A stretch of DNA of 64,000 bases. It comes from Labrenzia sp. DG1229. GTDB taxonomy: Bacteria; Pseudomonadota; Alphaproteobacteria; Rhizobiales; Stappiaceae. The notes under the pieces are model-generated. The model was not told where the DNA came from and searched no databases. It worked only from the letters and a program-made list of their open reading frames with translations. Each line of letters opens with the position of its first letter. Position 1 is the stretch's first letter. Below, in pieces: positions 41,041 through 50,821 of this stretch. The translations under genes and the position numbers were made by a program. Location: positions 806,104-870,103 of the forward strand of contig NZ_KI928919.1 in NCBI RefSeq assembly GCF_000521215.1, given 5' to 3'.

Positions 41041-41643
41041 ATGCCCAAGGTCGGAATGGAAGCGGAACGACGGCGCAGTCTCATTGACGCAACCGTCGAT
41101 GCGATCCACGAGCGTGGATACAGTGACATTACCATGGCTCAGATCGCCAAACGGGCGGGTGTTTCCGGTGGTCTGGTACATCACTATTTTGGTTCGAAAG
41201 ATCAATTGCTTGCAGCAACCATGCGGCATCTTCTGACCGAACTCGGCCGTGCCATTCGTGACAAGCTGGCGAAGGCCGAAACACCGCGAGAACGGATCTC
41301 CGCCATTATCGCCGGCAACTTCGCAATCGACCAGTTTCAACCAGCCGTCATAGCGGCGTGGCTGGCCTTTTATGTCCAGTCCAGAACCACCGACAGCAAC
41401 AATCGTCTCTTGCGAATCTACGCCGCCCGGCTTGCATCCAACCTCACTCACAACCTCAGGTCATTCATGCCACAGGAAGAAGCCCGCCGGATCGCCGAGG
41501 GAACAGCCTCCATGATCGACGGTGTGTGGATCCGGCAGGCTCTGAGCGGTGCCCGATCCGACCATCAAGCCGCTATCGCGATGGTCGAAGACTACGTCGA
41601 AACCCAGATTGCCACCCTCGCGGGTCGCACCAACGGCTGCTGA
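41041..41643 (+). CDS. betI: Transcriptional repressor BetI (TetR family)
   Basis: A 200-residue TetR-type regulator. The N-terminal HTH is visible in [47 protein letters not shown] (key part [18 protein letters not shown]). The C-terminal ligand domain resembles BetI ([12 protein letters not shown]). BetI senses choline and represses betaine synthesis genes. It is followed by betA and betB in the same direction and faces the choline transporter genes. It starts at the ATG at 41041 with GGAG upstream. Confidence 0.9.
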   Translation: MPKVGMEAERRRSLIDATVDAIHERGYSDITMAQIAKRAGVSGGLVHHYFGSKDQLLAATMRHLLTELGRAIRDKLAKAETPRERISAIIAGNFAIDQFQPAVIAAWLAFYVQSRTTDSNNRLLRIYAARLASNLTHNLRSFMPQEEARRIAEGTASMIDGVWIRQALSGARSDHQAAIAMVEDYVETQIATLAGRTNGC

Positions 41644-41657
41644 GCCGGAGCTTTTTC

Positions 41658-43316
41658 ATGCCTGACCAGTTTGATTTCATCATCGTGGGTGCCGGATCAG
41701 CCGGCTGCGCGATGGCCAGCCGCCTCTCCGAAGACCCCAACAACAAGGTCCTGGTGCTGGAATTCGGCGGAACGGATATCGGCCCGCTGATCCAGATGCC
41801 GGCCGCCCTCTCCTATCCGATGAACATGCCGTTTTATGATTGGGGATATGAAAGCGAGCCTGAACCGCATCTTGGAGGGCGCCGCCTGGCGACACCGCGA
41901 GGCAAGGTAATCGGTGGCTCGTCCTCCATCAACGGCATGGTTTATGTGCGCGGTCATGCGTGTGATTTCGATAACTGGGAAGACATGGGTGCAAGCGGCT
42001 GGGGCTATCGGCATGTGCTGCCTTACTACAAGCGCATGGAGCAGAATCCGCAGGGTCAGGAAGGTTGGCGCGGCACCAATGGTCCGCTGCATGTTCAGCG
42101 GGGCACCAAATGGAACCCGCTGTTTCACGCTTTTCGCGACGCCGGCCGGCAGGCCGGCTACGGCGTCACTGAAGACTATAACGGCGAAAAACAGGAAGGC
42201 TTCGGCGACATGGAGATGACGGTCCACAAGGGCCGACGCTGGTCAGCTGCCAATGCCTATCTGAAGCCCGCCCTCAAGCGCGGCAACCTTGAGCTCATCA
42301 AGGGTGCCCTTGTTCGCAAGGTGCTCATCGAGAACAACCGGGCCGTTGGCGTGGAATTTGAAACCGGCGGGGAGATACGCGTCGCAAACGCGCAACGGGA
42401 AGTCATTCTGTCAGCCTCGTCCGTTAACTCACCCAAGATCCTGATGCTGTCAGGGATCGGCCCCGCAGACCAGCTCTCGGATCTCGGCATAGATGTGGTC
42501 TCCGACCGACAAGGTGTCGGTGCCAACCTGCAGGATCACCTGGAACTCTATATTCAGCAGGCCTGCACGCAACCGATCACGCTCTACAAACACTGGAACC
42601 TTTTTTCCAAGGCACTGATAGGCGCACAATGGCTGTTTTTCAAAAATGGTCTGGGTGCGTCGAACCAGTTCGAGAGCTGCGCCTTCATTCGCACGAAAGC
42701 AGGGGTGCAATATCCCGATATCCAGTATCATTTCCTACCCTTTGCCGTGCGTTACGATGGTCAGGCAGCGGCGGAAGGTCATGGTTTCCAGGCGCATGTC
42801 GGTCCGATGCGGTCGAAATCACGCGGCCGGGTGAAACTGTCGTCGAACGACCCGAAAGACAAACCGTCCATCCTCTTCAACTACATGTCTCACGAAGAGG
42901 ACTGGGAGGACTTCAGGACCTGCATTCGTCTGACACGGGAAATATTCAGCCAGGCAGCTTTTGCCCCCTATCGCGGCAAGGAGATCCAGCCGGGTGACAG
43001 TGTGCAGAGCGATGAAGCACTCGATGATTTTATCCGCGAGCACGCTGAAAGCGCTTATCATCCGTGCGGCACATGCAAGATGGGTGCTGCAGACGACCCG
43101 ATGGCGGTCGTAGATCCCGAGTGCCGTGTCATCGGTGTCGAGGGCCTGCGTGTGGCGGACAGTTCGATCTTTCCGCAAATCACCAATGGCAACCTCAACG
43201 GACCGTCCATTATGGTAGGCGAGAAGGCAGCCGATCATATCCTTGGCAAGGATCCGCTGCCGCCTTCGAACCAGCAACCGTGGATCCATCCGGACTGGGA
43301 AAACAGTCAACGTTAA
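41658..43316 (+). CDS. betA: Choline dehydrogenase
   Basis: A 552-residue GMC flavoenzyme that oxidises choline to betaine aldehyde at the membrane. It has FAD-binding [14 protein letters not shown] near the start, the [19 protein letters not shown] signature, the active-site histidine in [10 protein letters not shown] and the C-terminal [17 protein letters not shown]. The ATG at 41658, 14 bp after betI, gives the usual length; the open frame upstream overlaps betI. Together with BetB it makes the osmoprotectant glycine betaine from the choline brought in by ChoXWV. Confidence 0.92.
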   Translation: MPDQFDFIIVGAGSAGCAMASRLSEDPNNKVLVLEFGGTDIGPLIQMPAALSYPMNMPFYDWGYESEPEPHLGGRRLATPRGKVIGGSSSINGMVYVRGHACDFDNWEDMGASGWGYRHVLPYYKRMEQNPQGQEGWRGTNGPLHVQRGTKWNPLFHAFRDAGRQAGYGVTEDYNGEKQEGFGDMEMTVHKGRRWSAANAYLKPALKRGNLELIKGALVRKVLIENNRAVGVEFETGGEIRVANAQREVILSASSVNSPKILMLSGIGPADQLSDLGIDVVSDRQGVGANLQDHLELYIQQACTQPITLYKHWNLFSKALIGAQWLFFKNGLGASNQFESCAFIRTKAGVQYPDIQYHFLPFAVRYDGQAAAEGHGFQAHVGPMRSKSRGRVKLSSNDPKDKPSILFNYMSHEEDWEDFRTCIRLTREIFSQAAFAPYRGKEIQPGDSVQSDEALDDFIREHAESAYHPCGTCKMGAADDPMAVVDPECRVIGVEGLRVADSSIFPQITNGNLNGPSIMVGEKAADHILGKDPLPPSNQQPWIHPDWENSQR

Positions 43317-43362
43317 AGAATTGCCGGACAGCCGGTTTCAAGACACAAGCAGGAGCAATCCA

Positions 43363-44826
43363 ATGCGCGCCCAACCGAAAGCTTCGCACTATGTCGGCGG
43401 GTCCTACCTGGAAAGCCAGACAGGCACACCTTTCGATTCGTTCTACCCGGCAACCGGTGAAGTGATTGCCCGGATCCATACCGCCGATGATGCGGTCATC
43501 GAAGCTGCAATTTCCGCGGCCCGCACCGGCCAGAAAGTCTGGGCGGCCATGCCACCAGCCGAACGCGGCCGGATATTGCGCAAGGCTGCAGACATCCTGC
43601 GGGAAAACAACCACGAACTTTCAGTTCTGGAAACGCTGGACACGGGCAAGCCGCTGCAGGAAACCCTGGTTGCGGATGCAGCATCCGGTGCCGATTGCCT
43701 GGAGTATTACGGTGGTCTGGCAGCGACACTTACCGGTGAGCATATCGATCTCGGCGGTTCCTTTGCCTACACAAAGCGGGAACCGCTCGGCATCTGCTTC
43801 GGGATCGGTGCGTGGAACTATCCGATCCAGATTGCCTGCTGGAAAGCAGCTCCGGCTCTTGTCTGCGGCAATGCGATGATTTTCAAGCCGTCGGAAGTCA
43901 CCCCCTTGAGTGCGTTGAAGCTCGCCGAAGCGCTGACCGAAGCAGGTCTGCCGGACGGTGTGTACAACGTCATCCAGGGCTTTGGCGATGTCGGCGCAAA
44001 GATGGTGGCACATGCTGAAATCGCAAAAGTTTCCCTGACCGGGTCCGTTCCGACCGGGGCGAAAGTCGCCTCCCTGGCTGGAGAACACCTCAAGAAGACA
44101 ACGCTTGAACTTGGCGGCAAGTCGCCCCTCATCGTCTTCGACGATGCCGATGTTGAAAATGCGATTTCAGCGGCGATCAATGCAAATTTCTATTCCACCG
44201 GCCAGATCTGTTCCAACGGCACACGCGTCTTCGTGCACGAAGCGATCAAGGAACAATTCCTTTCCCGCCTTGCAGAACGAACATCCAGTGCCGTGCTCGG
44301 CGATCCGCTGGATGAAGCGACAAATATCGGCCCGCTGGTTTCCAGGCAGCAATTCGACAAGGTGCTGTCCTACATGCAGATAGGCCAGGACGAAGGCGCC
44401 CGCCTGGTCTGTGGTGGCGGGTCTGCACAGGTCGACAGTTTTCCTGAAGGCTATTTCGTCCAACCGACGGTCTTTGCGGACGTTCGGGACAACATGCGTA
44501 TTGCGCGGGAAGAGATTTTCGGTCCAGTGCTCAGCGTTCTCGACTTCGGAGATGAAGACGAGGTCGTTGCGCGTGCCAATGACACGGAATTCGGACTTGC
44601 AGCCGGCGTGTTCACGAAGGACATCCAGCGGGCGCATCGTGTGATCGGCAAACTGGAGGCAGGCACCTGCTGGATCAATACCTATAACCTGACCCCGATT
44701 GAAATGCCGTTCGGCGGTTACAAGAAATCCGGCATCGGCCGGGAGAACGGTCACGCTGCGATCGAGTATTACAGCCAGATCAAAAGCATCTATGTTGAAA
44801 TGGATGGGGTAGAAGCGGCGTTCTAG
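43363..44826 (+). CDS. betB: Betaine-aldehyde dehydrogenase
   Basis: A 487-residue aldehyde dehydrogenase. It has the glutamate in [16 protein letters not shown], the catalytic cysteine in [13 protein letters not shown], and the conserved IFGPVLSV and [25 protein letters not shown] segments. It oxidises betaine aldehyde to glycine betaine with NAD. I chose the ATG at 43363 (AGGAGC upstream), 46 bp after betA; the longer frame overlaps betA. A strong terminator closes the betIAB operon. Confidence 0.92.
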   Translation: MRAQPKASHYVGGSYLESQTGTPFDSFYPATGEVIARIHTADDAVIEAAISAARTGQKVWAAMPPAERGRILRKAADILRENNHELSVLETLDTGKPLQETLVADAASGADCLEYYGGLAATLTGEHIDLGGSFAYTKREPLGICFGIGAWNYPIQIACWKAAPALVCGNAMIFKPSEVTPLSALKLAEALTEAGLPDGVYNVIQGFGDVGAKMVAHAEIAKVSLTGSVPTGAKVASLAGEHLKKTTLELGGKSPLIVFDDADVENAISAAINANFYSTGQICSNGTRVFVHEAIKEQFLSRLAERTSSAVLGDPLDEATNIGPLVSRQQFDKVLSYMQIGQDEGARLVCGGGSAQVDSFPEGYFVQPTVFADVRDNMRIAREEIFGPVLSVLDFGDEDEVVARANDTEFGLAAGVFTKDIQRAHRVIGKLEAGTCWINTYNLTPIEMPFGGYKKSGIGRENGHAAIEYYSQIKSIYVEMDGVEAAF

Positions 44827-44848
44827 AGGTGTCCCCGTATCAGACAAG

Positions 44849-44888
44849 GGCGGTTTCCGGGAACGTGACCCGGAAACCGCCTTTTTTG
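44849..44888 (+). terminator. Rho-independent terminator of the bet operon
   Basis: GGCGGTTTCCGGG (44849-44861) and CCCGGAAACCGCC (44869-44881) form a 13-bp stem with a 7-base loop and TTTTTTG after it. It lies directly after betB. Confidence 0.9.
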
Positions 44889-44971
44889 TTTCCGCGCGTT
44901 TTTTCACATTGAAGTTTATCGTGCGACAGCCAGATTAGAAGGCAACCCATTCAACTCCGACTGGAGATCGC

Positions 44972-46255
44972 ATGAACCGGCAAGTGCTAGACCCTGCACC
45001 GAGAAGCTACGTACAGCATATCTATCTGCTTGCTCGCTCCAACAGGGGCGCGGCCTGTGCGCCAAAGACACAAAACCTGCAAGATGTGCATGACTGGTTG
45101 CTGCATGATGCGACCCGGATCGACAATGTCATGCTGATGTTCGAGGAATTCATGTGGCGTTGCAGAGCGGCCAACCTTGGCATCGACAGATGTACGCTGC
45201 ATATCGGTACGCTCCACCCCAGGGTCGTCGGATTTTCCTGGGTCTGGAACAGCACGGATCAGCTGTGCGATGAAATCGCGGCAGATGCCAACGCAGTCAA
45301 CAATGTCGCCTTCACAAAGAACCCGCTCTACCGGGTGATGCGGGAGGGCGAGATCATCAAGGTGGATCTTGAGACCGAGGAAGGTGTCAATTCCGGTTCG
45401 CTCATGCAGGATCTCGCCGAACAGGGATACACGGCTTACGTCGCGCTTCCCCTGAGCACGGCGGGCGACATGCACAACGCCATGACGTTCGCGACGAAAC
45501 AGCCTGGAGGATTTCCGCCCGTCGACAAGGAACGCATTCGCGGATTGATTGACCTCCTGGCACTGCATGTTGAACGGCACATCGTGCAGCGGATCGCACG
45601 CAATGTTGCCGATACCTACCTCGGACCGATTGCCGGGCGCCGCGTCCTTGATGGCGAAATCCGGCGCGGCGATGGCGAAGCGATCAATGCAGTGGTGTTC
45701 ATGTCGGACATGCGCGGCTTCACGCAGCTCGCGGACCGCCTCAGCGGGCCCGAAGTCACCTGCATCCTGAACGCGTATTTCGACCGTGTTTCCGACGCCG
45801 TTCTGAACCATGGCGGCGATATTCTGAAATTCATGGGGGACGGTATTCTTGCCGTCTTCGATCAGGAAGTCCTCGGGGAAAAGGCTGCAGCAGAAGCAGC
45901 GGTGAAGACATCCAGGGAGGCACTTTCGGCCATCGACGAACTCAACGATACGCCGCCCGAAAACCTGCCTGATCCCGACCTGTGGCAACCGCTCAAGATC
46001 GGCATCGGATTGCATCGTGGCGAGGTCTTTTTCGGCAATGTCGGCGGGGAAGACAGACTGGACTTCACCGTCATCGGCCGTGCAGTGAACGAGACCAGCC
46101 GTGTGGAATCCCTGTGCAAGCCTCTCGGGCAGGAACTGTTGATGACCGCGCCCGTCAAGGAAGCACTTTCAGGTGACCTGCAGACCGGTCTCAATGAAAT
46201 GGGGGAACACGCCTTGCGCGGCGTTGGCAAGCCGGTCGCCATTTTTGCTGCCTGA
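44972..46255 (+). CDS. Adenylate/guanylate cyclase domain protein
   Basis: A 427-residue protein. The N-terminal half (about 1-210) is an uncharacterised soluble sensor, possibly GAF-like. The C-terminal half is a class III nucleotidyl cyclase. Metal-binding aspartates are seen in FMSDMRGFTQLADRL and in ILKFMGDGILAVF, and the VFFGNVGGEDRLDFTVIG segment holds the transition-state region. It has no membrane helix, so it acts in the cytoplasm and probably makes cAMP. The family assignment is firm, but the substrate and signal are unknown. It stands alone after the bet terminator. Confidence 0.85.
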   Translation: MNRQVLDPAPRSYVQHIYLLARSNRGAACAPKTQNLQDVHDWLLHDATRIDNVMLMFEEFMWRCRAANLGIDRCTLHIGTLHPRVVGFSWVWNSTDQLCDEIAADANAVNNVAFTKNPLYRVMREGEIIKVDLETEEGVNSGSLMQDLAEQGYTAYVALPLSTAGDMHNAMTFATKQPGGFPPVDKERIRGLIDLLALHVERHIVQRIARNVADTYLGPIAGRRVLDGEIRRGDGEAINAVVFMSDMRGFTQLADRLSGPEVTCILNAYFDRVSDAVLNHGGDILKFMGDGILAVFDQEVLGEKAAAEAAVKTSREALSAIDELNDTPPENLPDPDLWQPLKIGIGLHRGEVFFGNVGGEDRLDFTVIGRAVNETSRVESLCKPLGQELLMTAPVKEALSGDLQTGLNEMGEHALRGVGKPVAIFAA

Positions 46256-46293
46256 AGGGAGAATGCAGCCAGTAAATTGCCGAAGCTGCAGGT

Positions 46294-46408
46294 GTCATAC
46301 CCTTGCCGGCAAGGATCCAGCAGACACTGAACAGGGCGGTGTTCCACAACCAGACGGAGTGGAACACCGGATCCCGGTCTCGCCGCCAACGCGGCAAACC
46401 GGGATGAC
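46294..46408. repeat. GTCAT...ATGAC intergenic element, copy B
   Basis: An element of 115 bp with inverted GTCAT and ATGAC termini. AAGGATCCAG lies near the left end and ATCCCGGTCTCGCCGC near the right end, as in the copy at 29000-29115. Its centre contains a 10-bp hairpin, GGTGTTCCAC/GTGGAACACC (46338-46347 with 46359-46368). It fills the gap between the cyclase gene and hemP. Confidence 0.6.
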
Positions 46409-46428
46409 ACTGCAGAGGGTTCGGTAGA

Positions 46429-46644
46429 TCACTTCGTCAGAATCAATTTGCCCTGTTTCGTAATCGACAGGCGATATGTGTCTTCATTGTGCAGGATCTG
46501 GATCTGGCGCAGACCGCTGAAGAGGTCGCGCGAATCAAATTCTGTTTTTGCCTGTGGTGGCAGCTTTCCTGCCAAGACGTGAGGGGAGCTGCCCGAGGAA
46601 GTAATTGAGAGGCGGCGCTTTTGGCTGTTGGCGGTGAGTGTCAT
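46429..46644 (-). CDS. hemP: Hemin uptake protein HemP
   Basis: A 71-residue protein (84 if the GTG at 46683 is used) with the HemP signature at its C-terminus: a SRDLFSGLRQIQILHNEDTYRL stretch (core LRQIQILHNE) and the ending LSITKQGKLILTK. HemP is a small cytoplasmic factor required for, or induced with, heme uptake; in rhizobia it acts as an activator of heme-receptor expression. Two TGA-N9-TCA boxes lie upstream, and the iron regulator RirA is encoded nearby, so iron control is likely. No heme-receptor genes are in view. Confidence 0.8.
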   Translation of the reverse strand: MTLTANSQKRRLSITSSGSSPHVLAGKLPPQAKTEFDSRDLFSGLRQIQILHNEDTYRLSITKQGKLILTK

Positions 46645-46726
46645 ACGCGCAATCGGTCCCTGGCCTTTGCTTTTGCGCTCCACGAATGGGTTTCCACGGA
46701 GCGTCCAGATAAGAACAATTAAAAGG

Positions 46727-46741
46727 TGAGTTTCTTACTCA
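46727..46741 (-). promoter_or_regulatory. Iron-responsive (RirA/IRO) box 1 upstream of hemP
   Basis: TGA-N9-TCA (TGAGTTTCTTACTCA), the form described for RirA-bound iron-responsive operators in rhizobia. It lies 83 bases upstream of the hemP ATG and 25 bases from a second copy. Confidence 0.6.
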
Positions 46742-46751
46742 ACTTTATACT

Positions 46752-46766
46752 TGACACTCATACTCA
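46752..46766 (-). promoter_or_regulatory. Iron-responsive (RirA/IRO) box 2 upstream of hemP
   Basis: A second TGA-N9-TCA site (TGACACTCATACTCA) at a 25-base distance from the first. Between them lies a TATAAA on the minus strand that could be part of the promoter. Confidence 0.6.
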
Positions 46767-47044
46767 AGTTTTCCTATCAAGGCAATGCCTGATCGAAACG
46801 GAACTGGAAATCGCGTCCTCCGGTTTTGAAAGAGACAGGGTCTTCGGTTCACCGGAGACGAAAAATGCCAGGCCAGCCAACCGCCCTCTCCTCTCCCTCA
46901 GCGGCTAGCCAGCCCGGCCTTTTCTTCAAGCGCCGACCGGCGCGCGATTGTCTTCAGTGTTTTGCGAATGAACTCGTTTGCATCAACACAGGACAATACA
47001 TTGCTCACGCAGCAAGCGGTGCGAGGTATCAGGATGGCAGTCAC

Positions 47045-47073
47045 GAAAAAAGCGCCGACCTGACGGTGGCGCC
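47045..47073 (-). terminator. Rho-independent terminator of rirA
   Basis: GCGCCGACC (47052-47060) pairs with GGTGGCGC (47065-47072) with one bulged base; TTTTTT follows on the minus strand at 47051-47046. It is 26 bp after the rirA stop codon. Confidence 0.7.
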
Positions 47074-47098
47074 TTTCAAATCACAAAGACGACGGCTT

Positions 47099-47566
47099 CT
47101 ATGCGTTGGCAGCGATCGGTGTTTCGCCGACATCGATCTTCAAGAGATCGCGCATGCCGAACCGGTCCTCAGACAGATCCGCAATCGACTTGGTGTCCAG
47201 AACATCCATAAAGGCTTCAAGAGCTTCATGCAGCAATCCGTTGAAGCCGCAGGACATGATCAGCGGGCAATCCTTGCGGCCGGAGTCGAAACACTCTGCC
47301 AGAAGAAAGCTTTCCTCGGCAGCCCGAACAACTTCTCCGACAGTTATCTCTTCGGCCGGGCGGGCCAGCATGACACCGCCGTTTCGGCCTCGGATCGTTC
47401 TGATCAGATTTGCGTCGACCAGCACTTTCATGATCTTGAACAGGTGGGTTTCAGACATGTCGAAGCTAGCTGCGATGTCGGCAACCTTGCTCGGCTTGTC
47501 CGGGTTGACGGCGCAATACATAAGTGCGCGCACGGCATAATTGGTCTGTTGTGTCAATCGCATCAC
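47099..47566 (-). CDS. rirA: Rrf2 family iron-responsive regulator (RirA)
   Basis: A 155-residue Rrf2 protein. The winged HTH (MRLTQQTNYAVRALMYCA, and DMSETHLFKIMKVL) and the wing RTIRGRNGGVMLARP are clear. Three conserved cysteines that ligate an iron-sulfur cluster are seen in AECFDSGRKDCPLIMSCGF. The pattern fits RirA, the rhizobial iron repressor; NsrR is a close relative and cannot be fully excluded. The ending differs from other RirA proteins. It lies near hemP, whose promoter has two RirA-like boxes. The start could be either of the first two methionines. Confidence 0.85.
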   Translation of the reverse strand: MMRLTQQTNYAVRALMYCAVNPDKPSKVADIAASFDMSETHLFKIMKVLVDANLIRTIRGRNGGVMLARPAEEITVGEVVRAAEESFLLAECFDSGRKDCPLIMSCGFNGLLHEALEAFMDVLDTKSIADLSEDRFGMRDLLKIDVGETPIAANA

Positions 47567-47644
47567 GTAGATATGCGTCGCGCTGCCTCAAACGTCAATG
47601 CAAAATTTGAATGTACGAGTGTACTTTTAGAAATCCGGCCCAGT

Positions 47645-48682
47645 TCAGGACAGCTCTGGCAGGTTGTCCCTGATAAAAACATCAATGCCGATCCGTTCCT
47701 GTCCCTCGATGATAGGCACCCCGTCGCAGAGCGCTTTCAACACCCGTATCGCGCTGCGGATCTCATGACCCGGGTCCTGGGCGATCACCGCATCCATCAC
47801 GCCGGAATTCAAGGCACCTCGCGTATAGGGCGTCAGTTCATGCCCTACAAAAACAAGATTGCCTGCTTGCGTGGGGGCGTTCAGTGCGGAAATGATTCCG
47901 CGATTTCCTGCGCCAATATTGTAGAGACCCGCAAGGTCGGCGTGTTCTTCCAGAAGTTTCCTGACAAGGTCGGCATTCCTTTTGTTGTCGTCCCGGCCTT
48001 CGCGAACCTTCAACATTTTGAGATGAGGGAAGCTGGAAGCAATGACCTCCTCGCAACCCGCGTAGCGTTCGGCATGGTCGCGCAATCCCAATGACCCTGC
48101 AATCAATCCGATCTTACCGGGACTTTCAGGGAGAAAGCGGCCGATCAACCGGCCGGCAGTACGACCTGCGGCCATGTTGTCGATGCCGACGAAGTGCTGG
48201 CGAGACGAAGCCGGATGGTCGGAAACAAGGGTCACCACCGGAACGCCACGATCCTGAAGCCGGTCGATCGCCGCCCTGACTTCGGGAAAGGCCGGAGCGA
48301 CGACCGCCACACCGTCACATACGGACCTGTCGAGGATCGCAAGCGTCCCGGCGACCCGATGGCCGTCGAATGCGTCGATCGGTTCAACATGCACCTGCAT
48401 GCGATCACCGCTCATGGTTTGAGCATGGGACGCTGCCTCACTGGTCAGGTCTTCCATGAATGCGTTGGGTCCGTTGGGGATGAGAAAGTGCAGCCGGTAC
48501 ACCCGTTTCTTGGCAAGACCGGCAGCAAAGACGTCAGGTTTGTAATTCAGACTTTCAACCGCTTGTTCCACGCGCTCGATCGTCGCCTTGCGCACCCCCG
48601 GCCGGCCATTGAGTACCCTGTCAACCGTTGCCAGGCTGACACCGGCGGCATCCGCCACATCATGGATCGTCACGCGTTTCAT
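47645..48682 (-). CDS. LacI family transcriptional regulator
   Basis: A 345-residue LacI protein. The HTH is at residues 1-45 (VTIHDVADAAGVSLATVDRVLNGRPGVR), and a sugar-binding periplasmic-type domain follows (NMAAGRTAGRLIGRFLP, VFVGHELTPYTRGAL). The LATVDRVLNGR hinge wording is seen in regulators that respond to sugar or polyol ligands. I chose the ATG at 48682, with GAGAGGACC upstream. No obvious target operon is adjacent; a sugar system may lie elsewhere. It is unlikely to serve the GH13 operator 18 kb away, although that cannot be ruled out. Confidence 0.85.
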   Translation of the reverse strand: MKRVTIHDVADAAGVSLATVDRVLNGRPGVRKATIERVEQAVESLNYKPDVFAAGLAKKRVYRLHFLIPNGPNAFMEDLTSEAASHAQTMSGDRMQVHVEPIDAFDGHRVAGTLAILDRSVCDGVAVVAPAFPEVRAAIDRLQDRGVPVVTLVSDHPASSRQHFVGIDNMAAGRTAGRLIGRFLPESPGKIGLIAGSLGLRDHAERYAGCEEVIASSFPHLKMLKVREGRDDNKRNADLVRKLLEEHADLAGLYNIGAGNRGIISALNAPTQAGNLVFVGHELTPYTRGALNSGVMDAVIAQDPGHEIRSAIRVLKALCDGVPIIEGQERIGIDVFIRDNLPELS

Positions 48683-48777
48683 TCGGTCCTCTCGCATTCA
48701 AGGCGAGTATACAAGCGAATGAGGAACGGTCATCAAAAAATGCTGCAACGCACTAACTCAAGGCGAAAGTGCATTTT

Positions 48778-49956
48778 TCATACAAACTGGCCGGCTGCAT
48801 GACCGGACGACCAGGCCCATTGAAAATTGAAGCCACCCAGATGTCCCGTGACATCAACAACCTCGCCAATGAAAAAAAGCCCGGATACGCTGACACATTC
48901 AAATGTCCTGGATGAAAGCTCCTTCGTATCCAATCCGCCAAGCGTCACCTCAGCCGTGCGATACCCTTCCGTGCCAACCGGTGTCAGTTGCCAGCGATTG
49001 AGCTGCTCTGACGCGCGGCGCAACACCTTGTCGGACTGGTCAGCCAGACGTCCCTTCAATGAAAACGCGCTGGACAGTTCGTCGGCGAGCCGATTGGGAA
49101 GCCATTGGCCAAGCGCTGTCTTGAGATCCTGTTTCGGGCTGTTTTGTCGGGCAGCACGAAGCAATTCGAAGACATCGGATTGCGGAAGCAGGTTGATCGA
49201 AATTGGCTTGCCCTCCTCCCAGAAAGATGAAATCTGAAGGATCGAGGGCCCGGAAAGACCGCGATGGGTGAACAACAGTCCTTCGCGGAACATCGTCTGC
49301 CGGCAGGAAACCGCAGCGTCGAGCGAAACTCCTGCCAGACGGCCGCAAAGCTCCTTGTTGACGTCCGAGAATGTCAATGGAACCAGGGCAGCCCGAGGCG
49401 GAACAATATTCAATCCGAACTGTTTCGCAATGTCGTATCCGAAACCCGTCGCTCCCATTTTCGGGATCGACGGCCCTCCTGTGGCGACGACAAGGGATTG
49501 CGACCTTAGCGGCCCTTTCGACGTTGCAACGGAAAACCGTTCGTCCGGTTTCTCAACCGCCTTGATATCCGTTTCAAGCTGCAGGGTTCCACCCGCGGCT
49601 TCCAGTTCGGTGAGCAGCATCCGGATGATGTCTTTCGCACTGTCATCGCAAAAGAGCTGGCCGAGCGTCTTTTCGTGCCAGGGGATGCGGTGCCTTTCGA
49701 CAAGACCCAGAAAGTCGTGTTGTGTGTAGCGTTTCAGAGCCGAGACACAGAAGCGCGGGTTCTGCGACAGGAAATTTGCGGACGTACAGTGCAGATTGGT
49801 GAAATTGCAGCGTCCACCCCCGGAAATACGGATTTTCTCTGCCGGCCGTCTGGCATGGTCGATGACCAGAACCTTGCGCCCGCGCTTTGCCGCCTCTATC
49901 GCACACATCAAACCGGCGGCGCCGCCACCGAGCACAAGAACATCCAGATCACGCAT
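48778..49956 (-). CDS. HI0933/YhiN family FAD-dependent oxidoreductase
   Basis: A 392-residue flavoprotein of the HI0933 family. It has an FAD motif, VLGGGAAGLMCAIEAAKRG, then KIRISGGGRCNFTNLH, and the C-terminal GEVVDVTGHLGGFNFQWAWSSG block. The chain has the normal length for the family, whose physiological reaction is not well defined. It is a different subgroup from the TIGR03862-type protein at 34847. It stands alone, divergent from the alpha/beta hydrolase gene. Confidence 0.85.
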   Translation of the reverse strand: MRDLDVLVLGGGAAGLMCAIEAAKRGRKVLVIDHARRPAEKIRISGGGRCNFTNLHCTSANFLSQNPRFCVSALKRYTQHDFLGLVERHRIPWHEKTLGQLFCDDSAKDIIRMLLTELEAAGGTLQLETDIKAVEKPDERFSVATSKGPLRSQSLVVATGGPSIPKMGATGFGYDIAKQFGLNIVPPRAALVPLTFSDVNKELCGRLAGVSLDAAVSCRQTMFREGLLFTHRGLSGPSILQISSFWEEGKPISINLLPQSDVFELLRAARQNSPKQDLKTALGQWLPNRLADELSSAFSLKGRLADQSDKVLRRASEQLNRWQLTPVGTEGYRTAEVTLGGLDTKELSSRTFECVSVSGLFFIGEVVDVTGHLGGFNFQWAWSSGHAAGQFV

Positions 49957-50098
49957 GGGCGCGCTTATAGCGAGAAATGCCGCTCGTGGTAAAGAAAGAC
50001 CTCATGATTGAAGTGACCCTGAAGTTCGTGCGAAGAGACAGGATGCATCGTCATTGAATTGGAGGACGGCAACCAGCCAATAACTAAGGGTCTAATTC

Positions 50099-50821
50099 AT
50101 GAAGATTGTCATCTTACCCGGACTGGATGGGACGGGGTACCTGCTGGAAACTTTCGCACAAACACTTTCTGGTTCTCATGGTGTCGAGGTCGTCTCCTAC
50201 CCGACAGAAAAAGCTTCCTACGCAGACCTTAAAACCTGGCTCGCGGAACGCCTGCCACAAGACCCGTATGTGATAATTGCGGAATCCTTTTCCGGCCCGC
50301 TGGCCATTGAACTCGCGACCAAGAATTCACTTGCACTCAGGGGAGTGGTTTTTGTCGCAAGTTTCGCCCGCTCTCCCAGACCTGTTGCCCCCTGGATGAT
50401 TTCATTCCTGAAATTGTTCCCTCACCAACCGAAGCTGCTTGCCAGACTCAGCAAACCCTTTGTCATCGGGCGGGCAGGCACGGACCATTTCAACAAGCAA
50501 TACGCCGCCGCGCTTCGTTCCGTTTCGTTGCTCACACTAATAAATCGACTGCAAGAAGTGCTTGCAACGGATTTGCGCTCCTCGCTTCTGCGCCTGTCTT
50601 TGCCGTGCCTGTATCTCCGCGCGCATGGCGACCTGCTCGTTCCGGCATCCGTTTCGATGGGTTTCGAAATGTGCTCCGCAGAATATCAAATTGTGAAAGG
50701 GCCGCACTTCCTATTGCAGGCAGAACCGGAGTTAACCGCCTCACTGGTTTTGGACTTCATCGAGGACTTGCTCCGAAGGCAAAATCCCGGAAGTTCCGGC
50801 ATCACCAATCCATCTGGTTGA
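50099..50821 (+). CDS. Alpha/beta hydrolase family protein
   Basis: A 240-residue alpha/beta hydrolase. The oxyanion region is LPGLDGTG at the start. The nucleophile lies in AESFSGPLAIELA (Ser in ESFSG), the acid is probably the aspartate in AHGDLLVP, and the histidine is in KGPHFLLQAEP. It has no signal peptide. The substrate is unknown. It ends over the start of a minus-strand hypothetical gene by 20 bp in a convergent arrangement. Confidence 0.75.
   Translation: MKIVILPGLDGTGYLLETFAQTLSGSHGVEVVSYPTEKASYADLKTWLAERLPQDPYVIIAESFSGPLAIELATKNSLALRGVVFVASFARSPRPVAPWMISFLKLFPHQPKLLARLSKPFVIGRAGTDHFNKQYAAALRSVSLLTLINRLQEVLATDLRSSLLRLSLPCLYLRAHGDLLVPASVSMGFEMCSAEYQIVKGPHFLLQAEPELTASLVLDFIEDLLRRQNPGSSGITNPSG

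Larger units (their letters stand above)
46684..47098. other. Intergenic region between hemP and rirA
   Basis: There are 415 bases with no protein gene that I can support. They hold the two iron-box-like sites near hemP (46727-46766) and the rirA terminator (47045-47073). The middle part shows nothing recognisable. Confidence 0.5.

Noticed and set aside
46826-48094. A 422-codon + strand open frame
   Set aside because: It runs across rirA and lacI on the other strand and shows no family features.
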